From Dolichospermum flos-aquae CCAP 1403/13F (GTDB taxonomy: Bacteria; Cyanobacteriota; Cyanobacteriia; Cyanobacteriales; Nostocaceae): DNA of 64,000 nt. Below are positions 49,942 to 58,610 of this stretch, in pieces. The position numbers and the translations under genes were made by a program. The notes under the pieces were generated by a model. The model saw nothing but the letters and a program-made list of their open reading frames with translations, was not told where the DNA came from and did not search any database. Each line of letters opens with the position of its first letter. Within the stretch, counting starts at the first letter, position 1. The stretch covers positions 4,345,334 to 4,409,333 of the forward strand of contig NZ_CP051206.1 of assembly GCF_012516395.1 (NCBI RefSeq), written 5' to 3'.

Positions 49942-50988
49942 ATGTTCCAGGTATCGCTCCCCCAATCGCTTCAGAAAAACCTACCCTTCACTGCTCTTGC
50001 GCCCATGCAAGATGTGACAAACCTGTGGTTCATGAAAGTTATTGCCCACTACGGCAGTCCTGACTACTTCTTTACCGAGTATTTCCGCGTCAATGATACC
50101 TCACGGCTCAATTCTAAAATTCTGGCAGCAATTACCGAAAATGATACCGGTCGCCCTGTTTTTGCACAAATGATTGGCGAAAGTATTCCCGATTTAGTGA
50201 GAACAGCAAAGGAACTCTGCAAATATAATATCGCGGGAGTAGATTTAAACATGGGCTGTCCCGCGCCGAGAATCTATCGCAAAAATGTTGGCGGTGGATT
50301 GCTGAGAGAACCGGAAAAAGTCGAGCGGATTTTGGGAGAACTGCGTGCTGCTGTGAATGATAAACCTTTAACCGTGAAGATGCGCGTAGGCTTTGAAAAT
50401 ACAGATAACCTTTACGAAATTCTCGATATAATCAATCGCCACAATATTGATTTGCTCAGTTTGCATGGTCGCACGGTGAAAGATATGTATCACGGGGAAG
50501 TTAAGTATGATTTGATTGCGGAAGCGGTAAGACGGGTGGATTGTCCAGTACTTGCCAATGGTAATATCAACTCGGCGACAACTGCCCTGGAAGTGCTTTC
50601 GCAAACGGGTGCAGCGGGTGTGATGGTGGGACGCTGGGCAATTGGCAATCCTTGGCTGTTTAATCAAATTCGCCAGGCTTTGCGAGGAGAACAGATCACA
50701 CCTGTTCCTTTAGTAGATGTACGCAATTATATTGATCGTTTATGTCAAACTCCCACAGCCTCAACTATGCCAGAGCGAGCGCGGGTAGGCTACCTGAAAA
50801 TGTTCCTTAACTACATTGCTTTAAGTGTTGACACTGAAGGTAATTTCCTGCGGCTGATGAGACGGGCGCAGACTGAGGTAGAACTGTTTAACCTCTGCGA
50901 TCTCTTTCTCCTTGCTGATCTGACAAAAACGTTAGCCCTAGCACCGCAAAGCGGAAGTCAAAAGTCAAAAGTCAAAAGTCAAAATTAA
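49942..50988 (+). CDS. dus: tRNA dihydrouridine synthase
   Basis: 348-aa flavoenzyme reducing uridines in tRNA D-loops. Marks are FTALAPMQDVTN (FMN), the catalytic Cys in DLNMGCPAPRIYRKNVGGGL, LTVKMRVGFE, LSLHGRTVKDMYHG and NGNINSATTALEVL, then GVMVGRWAIGNPWLF. It resembles the DusB type but the exact subfamily is not fixed. The last ten residues (SQKSKVKSQN type) come from a tandem AAAAGTC heptamer at about 50959-50985. Start ATG at 49942, divergent from polA. Confidence 0.92.
   Translation: MFQVSLPQSLQKNLPFTALAPMQDVTNLWFMKVIAHYGSPDYFFTEYFRVNDTSRLNSKILAAITENDTGRPVFAQMIGESIPDLVRTAKELCKYNIAGVDLNMGCPAPRIYRKNVGGGLLREPEKVERILGELRAAVNDKPLTVKMRVGFENTDNLYEILDIINRHNIDLLSLHGRTVKDMYHGEVKYDLIAEAVRRVDCPVLANGNINSATTALEVLSQTGAAGVMVGRWAIGNPWLFNQIRQALRGEQITPVPLVDVRNYIDRLCQTPTASTMPERARVGYLKMFLNYIALSVDTEGNFLRLMRRAQTEVELFNLCDLFLLADLTKTLALAPQSGSQKSKVKSQN
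50959..50985. repeat. AAAAGTC heptamer repeat at the dus 3' end
   Basis: About three and a half units of AAAAGTC, translated as the Lys/Ser-rich end of the Dus protein. Confidence 0.8.
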
Positions 50989-51131
50989 TATGGCGTAAGC
51001 TTTTGGCGATTGAGAATGGTTATTTTATTTACGCCGTGCTGTACTAGCACCCTCTTTGGGCGTGTAATTATGGCAACTATTTAGTTTGGATTTATCAGTA
51101 CAGCATAGAGACAATACCTTGAAAGTGTCAA

Positions 51132-51566
51132 CTACTCAGTTTCAACTTCAAATTCCTCACCACTGGGAAATTTAGACTTATCAATTTTTAAAGCAGCCTC
51201 TTTAATTAAATTTGCTTTTGCACGAGTTTCTAGTATTTCTTGATAATATTCTTCAGGTGTTAACCCATAATCTCTCTTGACATAGGCAATTTTATCTTTA
51301 ATGCAGTCCTCAATCATTAATTTGACATCAGCGAGATAGTAATCTTCATTGAATGATTTAATATGTATCTTATGAGTTATGGAAGGAACTGCGAGTTTTT
51401 TTAGACCTCTTGCTTCTTTTAATACCCGACTCCCTAATAAATTGTCATCAACATCAGAAAAAGTAAAAATTGTTTTGCCTTTTGTATTTCTTTTTAAAGC
51501 TGGTTTAAATCCTATAAAAATATCAACTGATGGGAATACATTGGTCAAAAACGAAAAATTATCCAT
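51132..51566 (-). CDS. Hypothetical protein, 144 aa
   Basis: I do not recognise this gene. It is acidic at its C-terminus (FPSGEEFEVETE) and has a central YYLADVKLMIEDCIKDKIAYVKRDYGLTPEEYYQEIL-type helical pattern, seen here in parts. The N-terminal half is hydrophobic-beta in character (FLTNVFPSVDIFIGFK). No signal peptide or membrane helix. Codon use looks ordinary. No neighbour gives a clue. Confidence 0.5.
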   Translation of the reverse strand: MDNFSFLTNVFPSVDIFIGFKPALKRNTKGKTIFTFSDVDDNLLGSRVLKEARGLKKLAVPSITHKIHIKSFNEDYYLADVKLMIEDCIKDKIAYVKRDYGLTPEEYYQEILETRAKANLIKEAALKIDKSKFPSGEEFEVETE

Positions 51567-52391
51567 TGTTATTTCCTGCTGGTTTCTGGTAATTGTCTAT
51601 TCTAATTTTTTTCTCCAGATTTAATATACAACATAGTGATTTAAAGGTTTTATATCCAACCGAAAATTACTCTCGCTTATCATAAAATATTCTGTATGTC
51701 AATAGTATATTTGTTCTATATAATTCTTTGGACAATTGCTGTCTAAAAATTCGTCTCGGAACTTGCTGTTAATTTGTAAAGTTTTGTATTATTTTTCGGG
51801 ATTTATTTCTGCAATAACCATAAATAAAGGCTTTTCAAAATAGCCTTGTCAGTCAATTAGAAAATTGACAACAATAACCCAATTATGAAATTCTCGATAA
51901 TTGTAGCAAACTCTCAAAAGTATTGCAAGCTCGTTGCTAAATAAAAATTATTCTCAATTAATTCTTAAGAAAATCTAAAGCTGAATTATCATAAGTTATG
52001 AATATTAAAACTATTATTGGGTTTCTATAAGTTTTAGTTATATTGTAATTGGAAGTCCCTTAGTTAACAAATTATATTCTTGAGGGAATAAATCCTGATT
52101 CTGCAGTAATGCGAATCAGTTAAGTAGGTTAGCATTGAAAATCGTCGTTATGGCACTAGGCAAGAGGCAAGAGGCAAGAGGCAAGAGTGAAGAGGGTTTG
52201 GGCGATTTTACTTTTCGTTAGATATTACTCTTCGAGAAGCCGCTTCGCGTCTACGGTTTTTTTCCGTTCACCTAGTTACTTGCGTTTATCAATGAAATGA
52301 CTCATTTCTAGGGCAAATTTGGGATGGTGTTGGGTTAAATGAGCTATTTATACCCGTATAATTTTAAACAATACTAAAAACTGTGGAGTTT
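51567..52391. other. 825-bp gap between hypothetical gene and HAD phosphatase
   Basis: Very AT-rich. Near 52051 lies a GGAAGTCCCTTAG word matching the inverted ends at 15104-15252. The AAGTAGGT element copy 2 follows at 52122-52278. A TATAAT box at 52357-52362 with TTAAAT 16 bp upstream could be the HAD gene promoter. No gene is supported. Confidence 0.55.
52122..52278. repeat. MITE-like element with AAGTAGGT ends, copy 2
   Basis: About 157 bp resembling 45541-45669: start AAGTAGGTTAGC, four GGCAAGA heptamers at about 52161-52186, GCGATTTTAC, and an end with GTTCACCTAGTTA. It also carries an extra CGAGAAGCCGCTTCGCG palindromic insert. Confidence 0.75.
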
Positions 52392-53243
52392 ATGGATACA
52401 ATGCCTTTAAATCAGAGTCAAGACGAAAAAGATATTAAATTGTTGGTTTTAGATATAGATGGGACAATTGCGGGACAATCCAATACTCTCAGTCATCCTG
52501 TCAAGGAAGTGATTGCTGCTGTACAAGCCAAGGGAATTAAGGTAGCTATAGCCACAGGAAGGATGTATTGTTCAGCTTTGCGGTTTCATCAAGAAATTGG
52601 CTCTACGCTGCCTTTAGTAGCTTATCAGGGAGCTTGGATTCAAGATCCAAATACTCAGGAAATTCACCGTCATTTATCTGTATCTAGAGAAATTGCCCTG
52701 CAACTCCTAGAATACTTTGAACAGCCAGATTTACAATCGCTCCTCTCAGTCCATTTTTACATCAACGACCAGCTTTATGTGCGAGAAATTACCAAAGAAA
52801 CGGAAAGTTATCAACAACGCTGTGGTGTGAATGCTATTCCCGTTGGTGATTTACGTCAATTATTAGATCATGAACCCACTAAAATTTTAGCTTTGTGTGA
52901 TGATGCGAGTCTAATTCAACAACTTTTGACTAATTTACGCCATAGATATAAACCCACAGAATTATATATGACAACATCTGTAGCCACCTTTCTAGAAGCA
53001 GCTAACACTCATGTTAATAAAGGCAATGCTGTCCGTTATCTAGCTGAAGAAATGCTAGGTTTAGAAAGTCATAATGTCATGACTATCGGTGATAATTTCA
53101 ATGATGTAGAAATGCTTAGTTATGCTGGCATTAGTGTCGCTATGGGTAACGCACCAGACCAAGTGCAAGCGATCGCTGATTGGGTAGCACCTAGTGTAGA
53201 GTTAGATGGTGCAGCCATAGCAATGGAAAAATTCTTACTTTAA
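52392..53243 (+). CDS. HAD-superfamily Cof-type phosphatase
   Basis: About 283-aa HAD IIB (Cof) hydrolase, likely acting on sugar phosphates or FMN-type substrates. All four HAD motifs are visible: LLVLDIDGTIAG (catalytic Asp pair), VAIATGRMYC, the conserved Lys in NTHVNKGNAVRYLAEEM, and TIGDNFNDVEMLSYAG. The cap domain lies between. I use ATG at 52392; GTG at 52383 or ATG at 52401 are possible. Confidence 0.88.
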   Translation: MDTMPLNQSQDEKDIKLLVLDIDGTIAGQSNTLSHPVKEVIAAVQAKGIKVAIATGRMYCSALRFHQEIGSTLPLVAYQGAWIQDPNTQEIHRHLSVSREIALQLLEYFEQPDLQSLLSVHFYINDQLYVREITKETESYQQRCGVNAIPVGDLRQLLDHEPTKILALCDDASLIQQLLTNLRHRYKPTELYMTTSVATFLEAANTHVNKGNAVRYLAEEMLGLESHNVMTIGDNFNDVEMLSYAGISVAMGNAPDQVQAIADWVAPSVELDGAAIAMEKFLL

Positions 53244-53257
53244 TTAAAAATCCAAAA

Positions 53258-53326
53258 ATAAGAAAAGACACCGACGACTGGCCGTGTTTCGTCTCGGTGT
53301 CCTTCCTAATTTCGCTCCTCACACAC
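53258..53326 (-). ncRNA. Predicted small RNA, about 69 nt
   Basis: A stand-alone transcription unit on the minus strand. It starts about 6-7 nt after the -10 box at 53332. It ends at a strong intrinsic terminator: arms GACACC..GACG and CGTC..GGTGTC around AAACACGGCCAGT, followed by TTTTCTTATTTTT. No start codon with a usable frame lies in it. The 5' part reads GGTGTGTGAGGAGCG. I do not recognise the family. Its 5' part contains GUGUGAGGAG, the reverse complement of the known Yfr1 core CUCCUCACAC. Confidence 0.55.
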
Positions 53327-53331
53327 CTGTG

Positions 53332-53360
53332 ATTGTAGTCGGAGATATTTATTTTGTCAA
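53332..53360 (-). promoter_or_regulatory. Consensus sigma70-type promoter of the small RNA
   Basis: On the minus strand TTGACA (53360-53355) and TACAAT (53337-53332) are separated by exactly 17 bp. This is the best promoter match in the window. It points into the gap, not towards a gene. Confidence 0.65.
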
Positions 53361-53415
53361 GAGAATTTCTCAAAGTTTTTGTAAAATTCCGACAAGATAG
53401 AAAGATAGGAAAGAT

Positions 53416-53447
53416 AGATCCCCGACTTCTTTGAGAAGTCGGGGATC
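53416..53447. repeat. AGATCCCCGACTTCT hairpin, compact copy
   Basis: Perfect inverted repeat with a TTG loop. It matches the arms at 5603-5665. It lies just after the DALR gene stop and may be its terminator. Confidence 0.75.
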
Positions 53448-53468
53448 TGAATTTTTGAATTTTAGCTA

Positions 53469-54344
53469 TTAAAGTTCTACAGGTGCAACAATTCCCAATT
53501 TGTCTTCTAACACAGACCTTAAAACCAATTGAGTCGCTATCAGCAATCCTAATCTTGCTTGAGCTAATTCTGGATCATGAATTTTCACTTCCCCCCAAAT
53601 CCGACAATTACACCAAAACCGCTCAAAAGCTTGACTCAAATTCTCACCTGCTTTTGACCAGTTAATGGAACTACCACTATCAGCACAAACCAAATCATCT
53701 ACCACTTTGACTAATTGGTAAATCAGAAAACTCTCATCAGCGTGATTAAGGCGAAGTTTTTGATCACAATTGAGCCAAGATATAGGGTTAACAGATACAA
53801 AACCTTTAATATTTGTCCTATCAAGTTCAATTAATCCTTCCTTTTCTGCTATACACAACAAAGAACAGCATCGTGAATGAGCGTGTTGAATTTTAAAAAT
53901 TGTTAATGAGTTGGTTAATTGGCGATTAGGAACAGAAATTTTACTTTTTGCCTGTTCACTTTGTTCTAGTGAGCATTCCTCATTTCCGCTGACAGTGAGA
54001 CAGTGTAACCAAGCCGCTAAGGTAGAGTCAACGAGTTCTATATGAATCCAACCGGGGGGAACTACTTTAACGTTAAATAAACTAGCACTATTTCGGGATA
54101 AATGCTCAACAATCGCCTGAGCAATTTCCATCGCTGGTGAATTCTGAGATTTTGATATGCTCATAGCCATACCAGAGATATATAAAATTTTCTGATTATA
54201 TCCTCCCTGATAGAGAGGAACTTTTTTCCCTTTTATGCTTGTAATTTCCCCACTATTGGTAAAAATACTGAAGAAAGACACTAAATATCCAGTTATTAAA
54301 TGCTCAATTGCTTTATTTTGAGCTAAAAGTAGTCTATAACACAC
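53469..54344 (-). CDS. DALR anticodon-binding domain protein (ArgRS-like, stand-alone)
   Basis: 291-aa protein lacking an aminoacyl-tRNA synthetase catalytic core. The second half matches the DALR domain of arginyl-tRNA synthetase: IQHAHSRCCSLLCIA (about residue 150), then ESFLIYQLVKVVDDL, and the end ARLGLLIATQLVLRSVLEDK. Such stand-alone DALR proteins are found in many cyanobacteria, function unknown. The N-terminal half resembles an added domain (LYQGGYNQKILYISGMAMSI). Start is GTG at 54344, without an ATG nearby. Confidence 0.7.
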   Translation of the reverse strand: MCYRLLLAQNKAIEHLITGYLVSFFSIFTNSGEITSIKGKKVPLYQGGYNQKILYISGMAMSISKSQNSPAMEIAQAIVEHLSRNSASLFNVKVVPPGWIHIELVDSTLAAWLHCLTVSGNEECSLEQSEQAKSKISVPNRQLTNSLTIFKIQHAHSRCCSLLCIAEKEGLIELDRTNIKGFVSVNPISWLNCDQKLRLNHADESFLIYQLVKVVDDLVCADSGSSINWSKAGENLSQAFERFWCNCRIWGEVKIHDPELAQARLGLLIATQLVLRSVLEDKLGIVAPVEL

Positions 54345-54655
54345 GTATTTCTTTGTAAAAAATTTATGGTGTGCATCATTTTATCCTGTTCCATCTATCT
54401 TCAGACAGAAGTTTAGTCTATGTAAGGAAAAATGAGAGTAGGATAAAATTTGATGAATAATGTATAAAAAATGGGTAATCTTTACTACCCTTGTTGTACA
54501 GTAGGAAGTATAAGAAAAAATAGAGAGCAATTTAGCTTTCTATCCCATTGGAGGGCTGACGCTGTTAGGCGTTATGCCTACCCCGTTAACACAAAGACAC
54601 TCCTTGCACTTTTCTTATCACGTCTTTGTTCTCAGCCAAACACTCTTTGTTACCT
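54345..54655. other. Divergent gap between DALR and Crp-family genes
   Basis: About 310 bp. A small TAGGCGTTATGCCTA palindrome lies near 54568-54582. Both promoters must be here. No gene is supported. Confidence 0.45.
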
Positions 54656-55375
54656 ATGCAATCTCAATCCTCCTTTTCCGAAGCTTCACGTCCTTTCTTA
54701 ACTTGGCAGCGAATCCTTGACTGGGCCCAAGAACACTACCGCTGCCGCACCTTCAGTAAAGATGAGCGGATTCCAGCTAGACCTGGTTTGCTCTATTTAG
54801 TCCAAAGAGGTGCTATTCGCATGGTAGGAACTGCCCAAGTCAGTGCTACTGCTAGTCAGTTAACATCTAGACGGATTAACAGAACTCCAGAAGAAGCTTT
54901 CTTGGGTTTTGTGGGAGCAGGTCAACCTTTTGAAATTGTTGCTCAGTCTCCATTTACACTCCAGTCCTACGCCCACGTTGACCAAACAGCAGTGCTGTGG
55001 ATGTACTGGCATGACCTAGACAACTGGCCTCACTTCCGCCGTGAAGTTATGGATGCTTTTAGATATCAGCACCAGCGCAAGTTGCTATGGTTGAGTGCTT
55101 TAGGACAACGTCGCACAATTGACAGACTCTTAGGATTTCTCACCCTACTGATTGAGGAATATGGAGAGCCTTCAATGAGCGAAACTGATCCTGATGTCAT
55201 TCGTGGTTATTCCTTGCCCTTCCCCCTCACCCATGCCCAAATAGGCAGCGCCATTGGTTCAACCCGTGTTACTGTCACTCGTTTAATGGGTAAATTACGT
55301 CAACGGGGCTTAATCCTGACCCAAGGAGATAATCTGATTTGCCTACCCGCTGAATCTATCAATAGAGTCAGCTAG
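54656..55375 (+). CDS. Crp/Fnr-family transcription regulator
   Basis: 239-aa regulator from ATG 54656 (MQSQSSFSEASRP). The N-terminal cyclic-nucleotide-like beta-roll (YLVQRGAIRMVG...FLGFVGAGQPFEIVAQ, residues 45-120) and dimer helix (FRYQHQRKLLWLSALGQRRTIDRLLGFL in parts) lead to a C-terminal winged helix (LTHAQIGSAIGSTRVTVTRL, about 195-215). The SxRxTxTR recognition helix resembles NtcA-type regulators. Effector and regulon are unknown. It is not NtcA itself by sequence. Confidence 0.88.
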   Translation: MQSQSSFSEASRPFLTWQRILDWAQEHYRCRTFSKDERIPARPGLLYLVQRGAIRMVGTAQVSATASQLTSRRINRTPEEAFLGFVGAGQPFEIVAQSPFTLQSYAHVDQTAVLWMYWHDLDNWPHFRREVMDAFRYQHQRKLLWLSALGQRRTIDRLLGFLTLLIEEYGEPSMSETDPDVIRGYSLPFPLTHAQIGSAIGSTRVTVTRLMGKLRQRGLILTQGDNLICLPAESINRVS

Positions 55376-55561
55376 GATCTAGTTCAAATCTTTAATGAGC
55401 AGCAAATTGATAGATGTTGACTGAGAGCTTGCCACTCTCGGACACACCAATGGCAGGTATCGGCGGATTCTAACTAGTCCAAATTGGGTAATTAGTTCTG
55501 TGAGCCTGCTCCTCATAATATCTCGCGGTAAGTCGGAAACTCAGGGGCTTTAGCCCTGAGA
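55376..55561. other. Gap after the Crp gene
   Basis: Contains a CTCAGGGCTAAAGCCCCTGAG palindrome near 55540-55560. No gene. Confidence 0.5.
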
Positions 55562-55734
55562 GTGTCAATTTCACCAATCTGTTTGACCACCACAAACAGA
55601 TTTTGGGTAATCGGGTATGAAATGAAGATGTCCTGGACAAAAAGTTCTCTAGTGCCGCATTTATGATGAAGGCACTCATAACGCTAGATCGGCAAATTGG
55701 GGCCACCCACCTGGTTCCAATTATTGATCTCGGC
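55562..55734 (-). pseudogene. Decayed fragment of a second pstS-type gene
   Basis: On the minus strand AEINNWNQVGGPNLPI (from 55734) is followed by a stop. Later, in another frame, come GTRELFVQDIF and then YPITQNLFVVVKQIGEIDTL. The intact PstS-like protein next door has KITNWQQVGGTNLPI, GGTVDFFVENVL and YPITRNLFVIIKQNG at the matching places. So this is a shrunken, frameshifted copy with internal deletion. Confidence 0.75.
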
Positions 55735-55809
55735 TTTTGGTATCATGAAAACTCAGGCACTTTTCCAGGTTATAGATAATTCTTTTTTCTTTCTTCCTCC
55801 TGACTCCTT

Positions 55810-56883
55810 TTATTTGATTCTGACAAATCCAGCTTTTTCAATCAGTTCTTGACCTTGAGATGTAACTAACCAATTTGCATACACTTCCCCGGCTTGTTGA
55901 TCTGATTGACCATTTTGTTTTATGATCACAAATAAATTGCGGGTGATTGGGTAGTTGCCATTGCGAAAGTCTTGAGAATTCAACTGGTTAGGCTTGTTGG
56001 CACATTGAGATTGAGTTATTTTTGGTTGTTGGTAAGGTGCTATTAATTGCTCACTTGTCCGTCCTATTGGTAGGGATTTGATTGTACATTGAGGGACAAT
56101 CTCTGGAGCAGAACCATAATAGATAGCACCAGGAGCAATAGCTACTTTGCGGATAGCTTCTGTGGTTGTACCAATGTAATTAATATTGTTGCCAAATTTA
56201 TCTTTATTGAGAACGTTTTCGACAAAAAAATCTACTGTGCCACCGGCTTCTTTGCTGCGAGATAGGGGAATAATGGGTAAATTTGTACCACCTACTTGTT
56301 GCCAGTTAGTAATTTTGCCAGTGTAAATATCTTTAAGTTGAGAAACTGTTAATCCTGGAATATTTAGGTTATGATTAACAGCGATCGCAATTCCATCAAT
56401 GGCTACAGTAATTTCTTTTAAGCTAAATCCTTTGGTTTTGGCAGTTTCGTTTTCTTCTGGTTTAATGGGACGAGAAGATTGAGAAAAAGCTAGTTGATTT
56501 GCTATCAACATTTTAATCCCAGTTCCTGAACCTGGTTTTTCGTTAATGGGTTGGGTATAACGTAAATCAAACTGAGGACAACTATTTTTGAGGACTGAGT
56601 CTACATCCCGACGGATAGGAGCCCATGTTGTACTACCACTATAACTAAATATACCTTGTGGTAAATTGGGGATTTTACAATTACTGACTGGTGGCGGATT
56701 AGGGTTAATAATGTTGTTACTGGGGTTTTGAGTGAGATTCTGATTAGCAGAGTTAGTGGTACTAGAATTATTGTTAATTCGCCCCCAATGTTCCATTAAA
56801 GAAAGCAACAGCAAAACCAAGCTTAATCCAGAGGTAAGAACAAGAGATAAGAGCAGTGACAGAGTTTCTTTTTTTTGAGACAT
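55810..56883 (-). CDS. PstS-like phosphate-binding protein with N-terminal anchor
   Basis: 357-aa protein. A hydrophobic N-terminal segment (residues 10-30) anchors it or serves as signal. An Asn/Pro/Thr-rich linker (about 35-68) leads to the PBP-like domain: GIFSYSGSTTWAPIRRDVDS (phosphate loop), GSGTGIKMLIANQLAFSQSSRP, TVAIDGIAIAVNHNL, YTGKITNWQQVGG, and ends YANWLVTSQGQELIEKAGF. This is the PstS fold. It lies 47 bp after a truncated kinase on the same strand; related cyanobacterial proteins combine a kinase with such a domain, so it may be a sensor rather than a transporter part. Confidence 0.82.
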   Translation of the reverse strand: MSQKKETLSLLLSLVLTSGLSLVLLLLSLMEHWGRINNNSSTTNSANQNLTQNPSNNIINPNPPPVSNCKIPNLPQGIFSYSGSTTWAPIRRDVDSVLKNSCPQFDLRYTQPINEKPGSGTGIKMLIANQLAFSQSSRPIKPEENETAKTKGFSLKEITVAIDGIAIAVNHNLNIPGLTVSQLKDIYTGKITNWQQVGGTNLPIIPLSRSKEAGGTVDFFVENVLNKDKFGNNINYIGTTTEAIRKVAIAPGAIYYGSAPEIVPQCTIKSLPIGRTSEQLIAPYQQPKITQSQCANKPNQLNSQDFRNGNYPITRNLFVIIKQNGQSDQQAGEVYANWLVTSQGQELIEKAGFVRIK

Positions 56884-56930
56884 GGGTGGTTTCCTTAGTG
56901 CTTTTTTTCTAAAGAATTGAAGACATTAAT

Positions 56931-57515
56931 TTATAAATAAGTCGAAATAATGTTGTTACTGCTAATACCTTTGTCATGGATGAACTGGAGAACTGGGAGA
57001 ATTTCCCTGAGTATTTTTAGGATTTTTATCTCAGAAAAATTGCCCTGTTCAACTAATTCTTCTTCTAGAGTTTGTCCAGAAATATATTCTTGAACTAAAT
57101 AAAAAAACTGCTCTGACTTATTTATTTTTAGGTTAGGAACTGTAATCGTAAAAAAAGCAAATAATTTAGGTATTTGCTGATGTTCATTACCTATTTCTTC
57201 TAAAACTCCTGCTTCTTGTGTAAATAAAATTCTGGCTTTTTCTAAGGCATCTTCCGTTAAATTACCACTTGGTTGAAATTGCTTAACTACACATTGACGC
57301 ATTCTCGGAGTATCACGATCAATTGCCAAAAAAGCAGCACCAAATCCCCCCCTAGCCAAAAGTTTAATTGGCAAATAGTGGTCACGTAAAATCAGAGGCA
57401 TACCGCAGTTAGTACAAAATTTTTGCGGTACTGTTTTTAGTGTTTTAATATCATCTAAATCAGGAAAGTGATTTTTAGGATGTTGACAGTGGGGACGAGT
57501 GCAGCAGACTTCCAT
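56931..57515 (-). CDS. Truncated Ser/Thr kinase lacking the catalytic loop
   Basis: 194-aa protein. An N-terminal Cys4 zinc ribbon (CCTRPHCQHP...FCTNCGMPL) is followed by a kinase N-lobe (LLARGGFGAAFLAIDRD, VVKQF, YLVQEYISGQTLEEEL). It ends at FIHDKGISSNNIISTYL where intact relatives have HDKGVIHRDIKPSNII, so the HRD catalytic loop, DFG motif and C-lobe are missing. It is probably inactive as a kinase. The gap to the PstS-like gene is only 47 bp; a deletion may have removed the part between them. Confidence 0.75.
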   Translation of the reverse strand: MEVCCTRPHCQHPKNHFPDLDDIKTLKTVPQKFCTNCGMPLILRDHYLPIKLLARGGFGAAFLAIDRDTPRMRQCVVKQFQPSGNLTEDALEKARILFTQEAGVLEEIGNEHQQIPKLFAFFTITVPNLKINKSEQFFYLVQEYISGQTLEEELVEQGNFSEIKILKILREILPVLQFIHDKGISSNNIISTYL

Positions 57516-57593
57516 ATTATTTGTTATTCAAATGAGTCATTGGTCATTAGAAATTTGTCGTTAACTAATGACTTTTGACTGGTAACAAGGTTT

Positions 57594-58610
57594 TTAATTG
57601 GCATCAGAACCGTTAGATGTTGCTATATCCAATGTACTATTTATCACTTGATTGATTTGTGATAATTTTAACACCTCCTGTGTCCAGGCTGGGTTAGCAA
57701 ACTGAGGTAAAATTTCCTGACTAAAAGCTTCTGCGGCTTTGGATCTATAGCGATTGGGGTTACATATTAGCCAGAGTGTCCGCTTCACCACTACTCCTTC
57801 GATAGGGGTACGATGGAGAACACCCATTTGTAACTCCTTAGCGATCGCTGAAGTAGAAACAAAGGCAGCACCTAAGCCAGATTGGACAGCGTTTTTAATA
57901 GCTTCTATGGAATTTAGTTCCATTTCAAACTTAAACCGCCTAGTGTCAATATCACAACGGGCTAAAACCTGATCAATGACTTTGCGAATAGTTGATTGGG
58001 AGTCAAGAGCAATGAATTGTAGTTTATATAGGTCTTCTTTTTGAATTGTTTCTAATTTGGCAAAGGGATGGGATGTGGGTAAAATGAGTACCAATTCATC
58101 TTCAGCATAGGGAACAGTTTCTAAAGATTCCGCTAATTCAGTGGGAATTTCCCCACCAATAATTGCTAGATCAACCTGGCCATTAGATACACTCCAAGCC
58201 GTGCGACGGGTAGAATGGACGTGCAATTGTACAGCTACATCTGGATATTTTTGGCGAAATAAGCCGATCATTTTTGGTAACAGATAAGTGCCAGTGGTTT
58301 GGGAAGCACCAACAATCAATGTACCTCCTTGGAGATTTTGTAAATCTTCAATGGCGCGGCAGGTTTCCTGACACAAACTGAGGATTTTGTCCCCATAGCT
58401 CAGAAGTAGATGTCCCGCTTCAGTCAATTGAGCGCGACGGCCTCCTCTGTCAAATAGGGGAACATCCAGTTGTCGTTCCAGGTTTTGAACTTGCAAACTC
58501 ACAGCAGGTTGGGAGACGTAAAGGCTATCAGCAGCCCGCTTAAAACTCCCTTCTTGGGCGATCGCTTTGAGAATTCGTAACTGATCTAAAGTAAAAGGAA
58601 GGTCAGACAT
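57594..58610 (-). CDS. rbcR: LysR-type regulator, RbcR/NdhR-like
   Basis: 338-aa LysR regulator. N-terminal winged helix ([20 protein letters not shown], then [20 protein letters not shown]) and C-terminal effector domain ([20 protein letters not shown], then [14 protein letters not shown]). It resembles the RbcR/Ycf30 group that senses carbon status and controls Rubisco or NDH-1/CO2-uptake genes. Location near ndhF and nnrU fits this group. The exact member (RbcR, NdhR or CmpR) cannot be fixed here. Confidence 0.82.
   Translation of the reverse strand: MSDLPFTLDQLRILKAIAQEGSFKRAADSLYVSQPAVSLQVQNLERQLDVPLFDRGGRRAQLTEAGHLLLSYGDKILSLCQETCRAIEDLQNLQGGTLIVGASQTTGTYLLPKMIGLFRQKYPDVAVQLHVHSTRRTAWSVSNGQVDLAIIGGEIPTELAESLETVPYAEDELVLILPTSHPFAKLETIQKEDLYKLQFIALDSQSTIRKVIDQVLARCDIDTRRFKFEMELNSIEAIKNAVQSGLGAAFVSTSAIAKELQMGVLHRTPIEGVVVKRTLWLICNPNRYRSKAAEAFSQEILPQFANPAWTQEVLKLSQINQVINSTLDIATSNGSDAN

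Noticed and set aside
50064-50667. Minus-strand frames opposite dus
   Set aside because: They are shadows of a full-length conserved gene.
53312-53330. Yfr1 gene on the plus strand (CTCCTCACAC motif)
   Set aside because: The motif has one mismatch to the longer ACTCCTCACAC core, and no terminator hairpin with a T-run follows on that strand. The minus strand has the proper promoter and terminator.
55470-55706. 78-residue minus-strand frame after the Crp gene
   Set aside because: It overlaps the pstS relic in the wrong frame; homology lies in the other frames.
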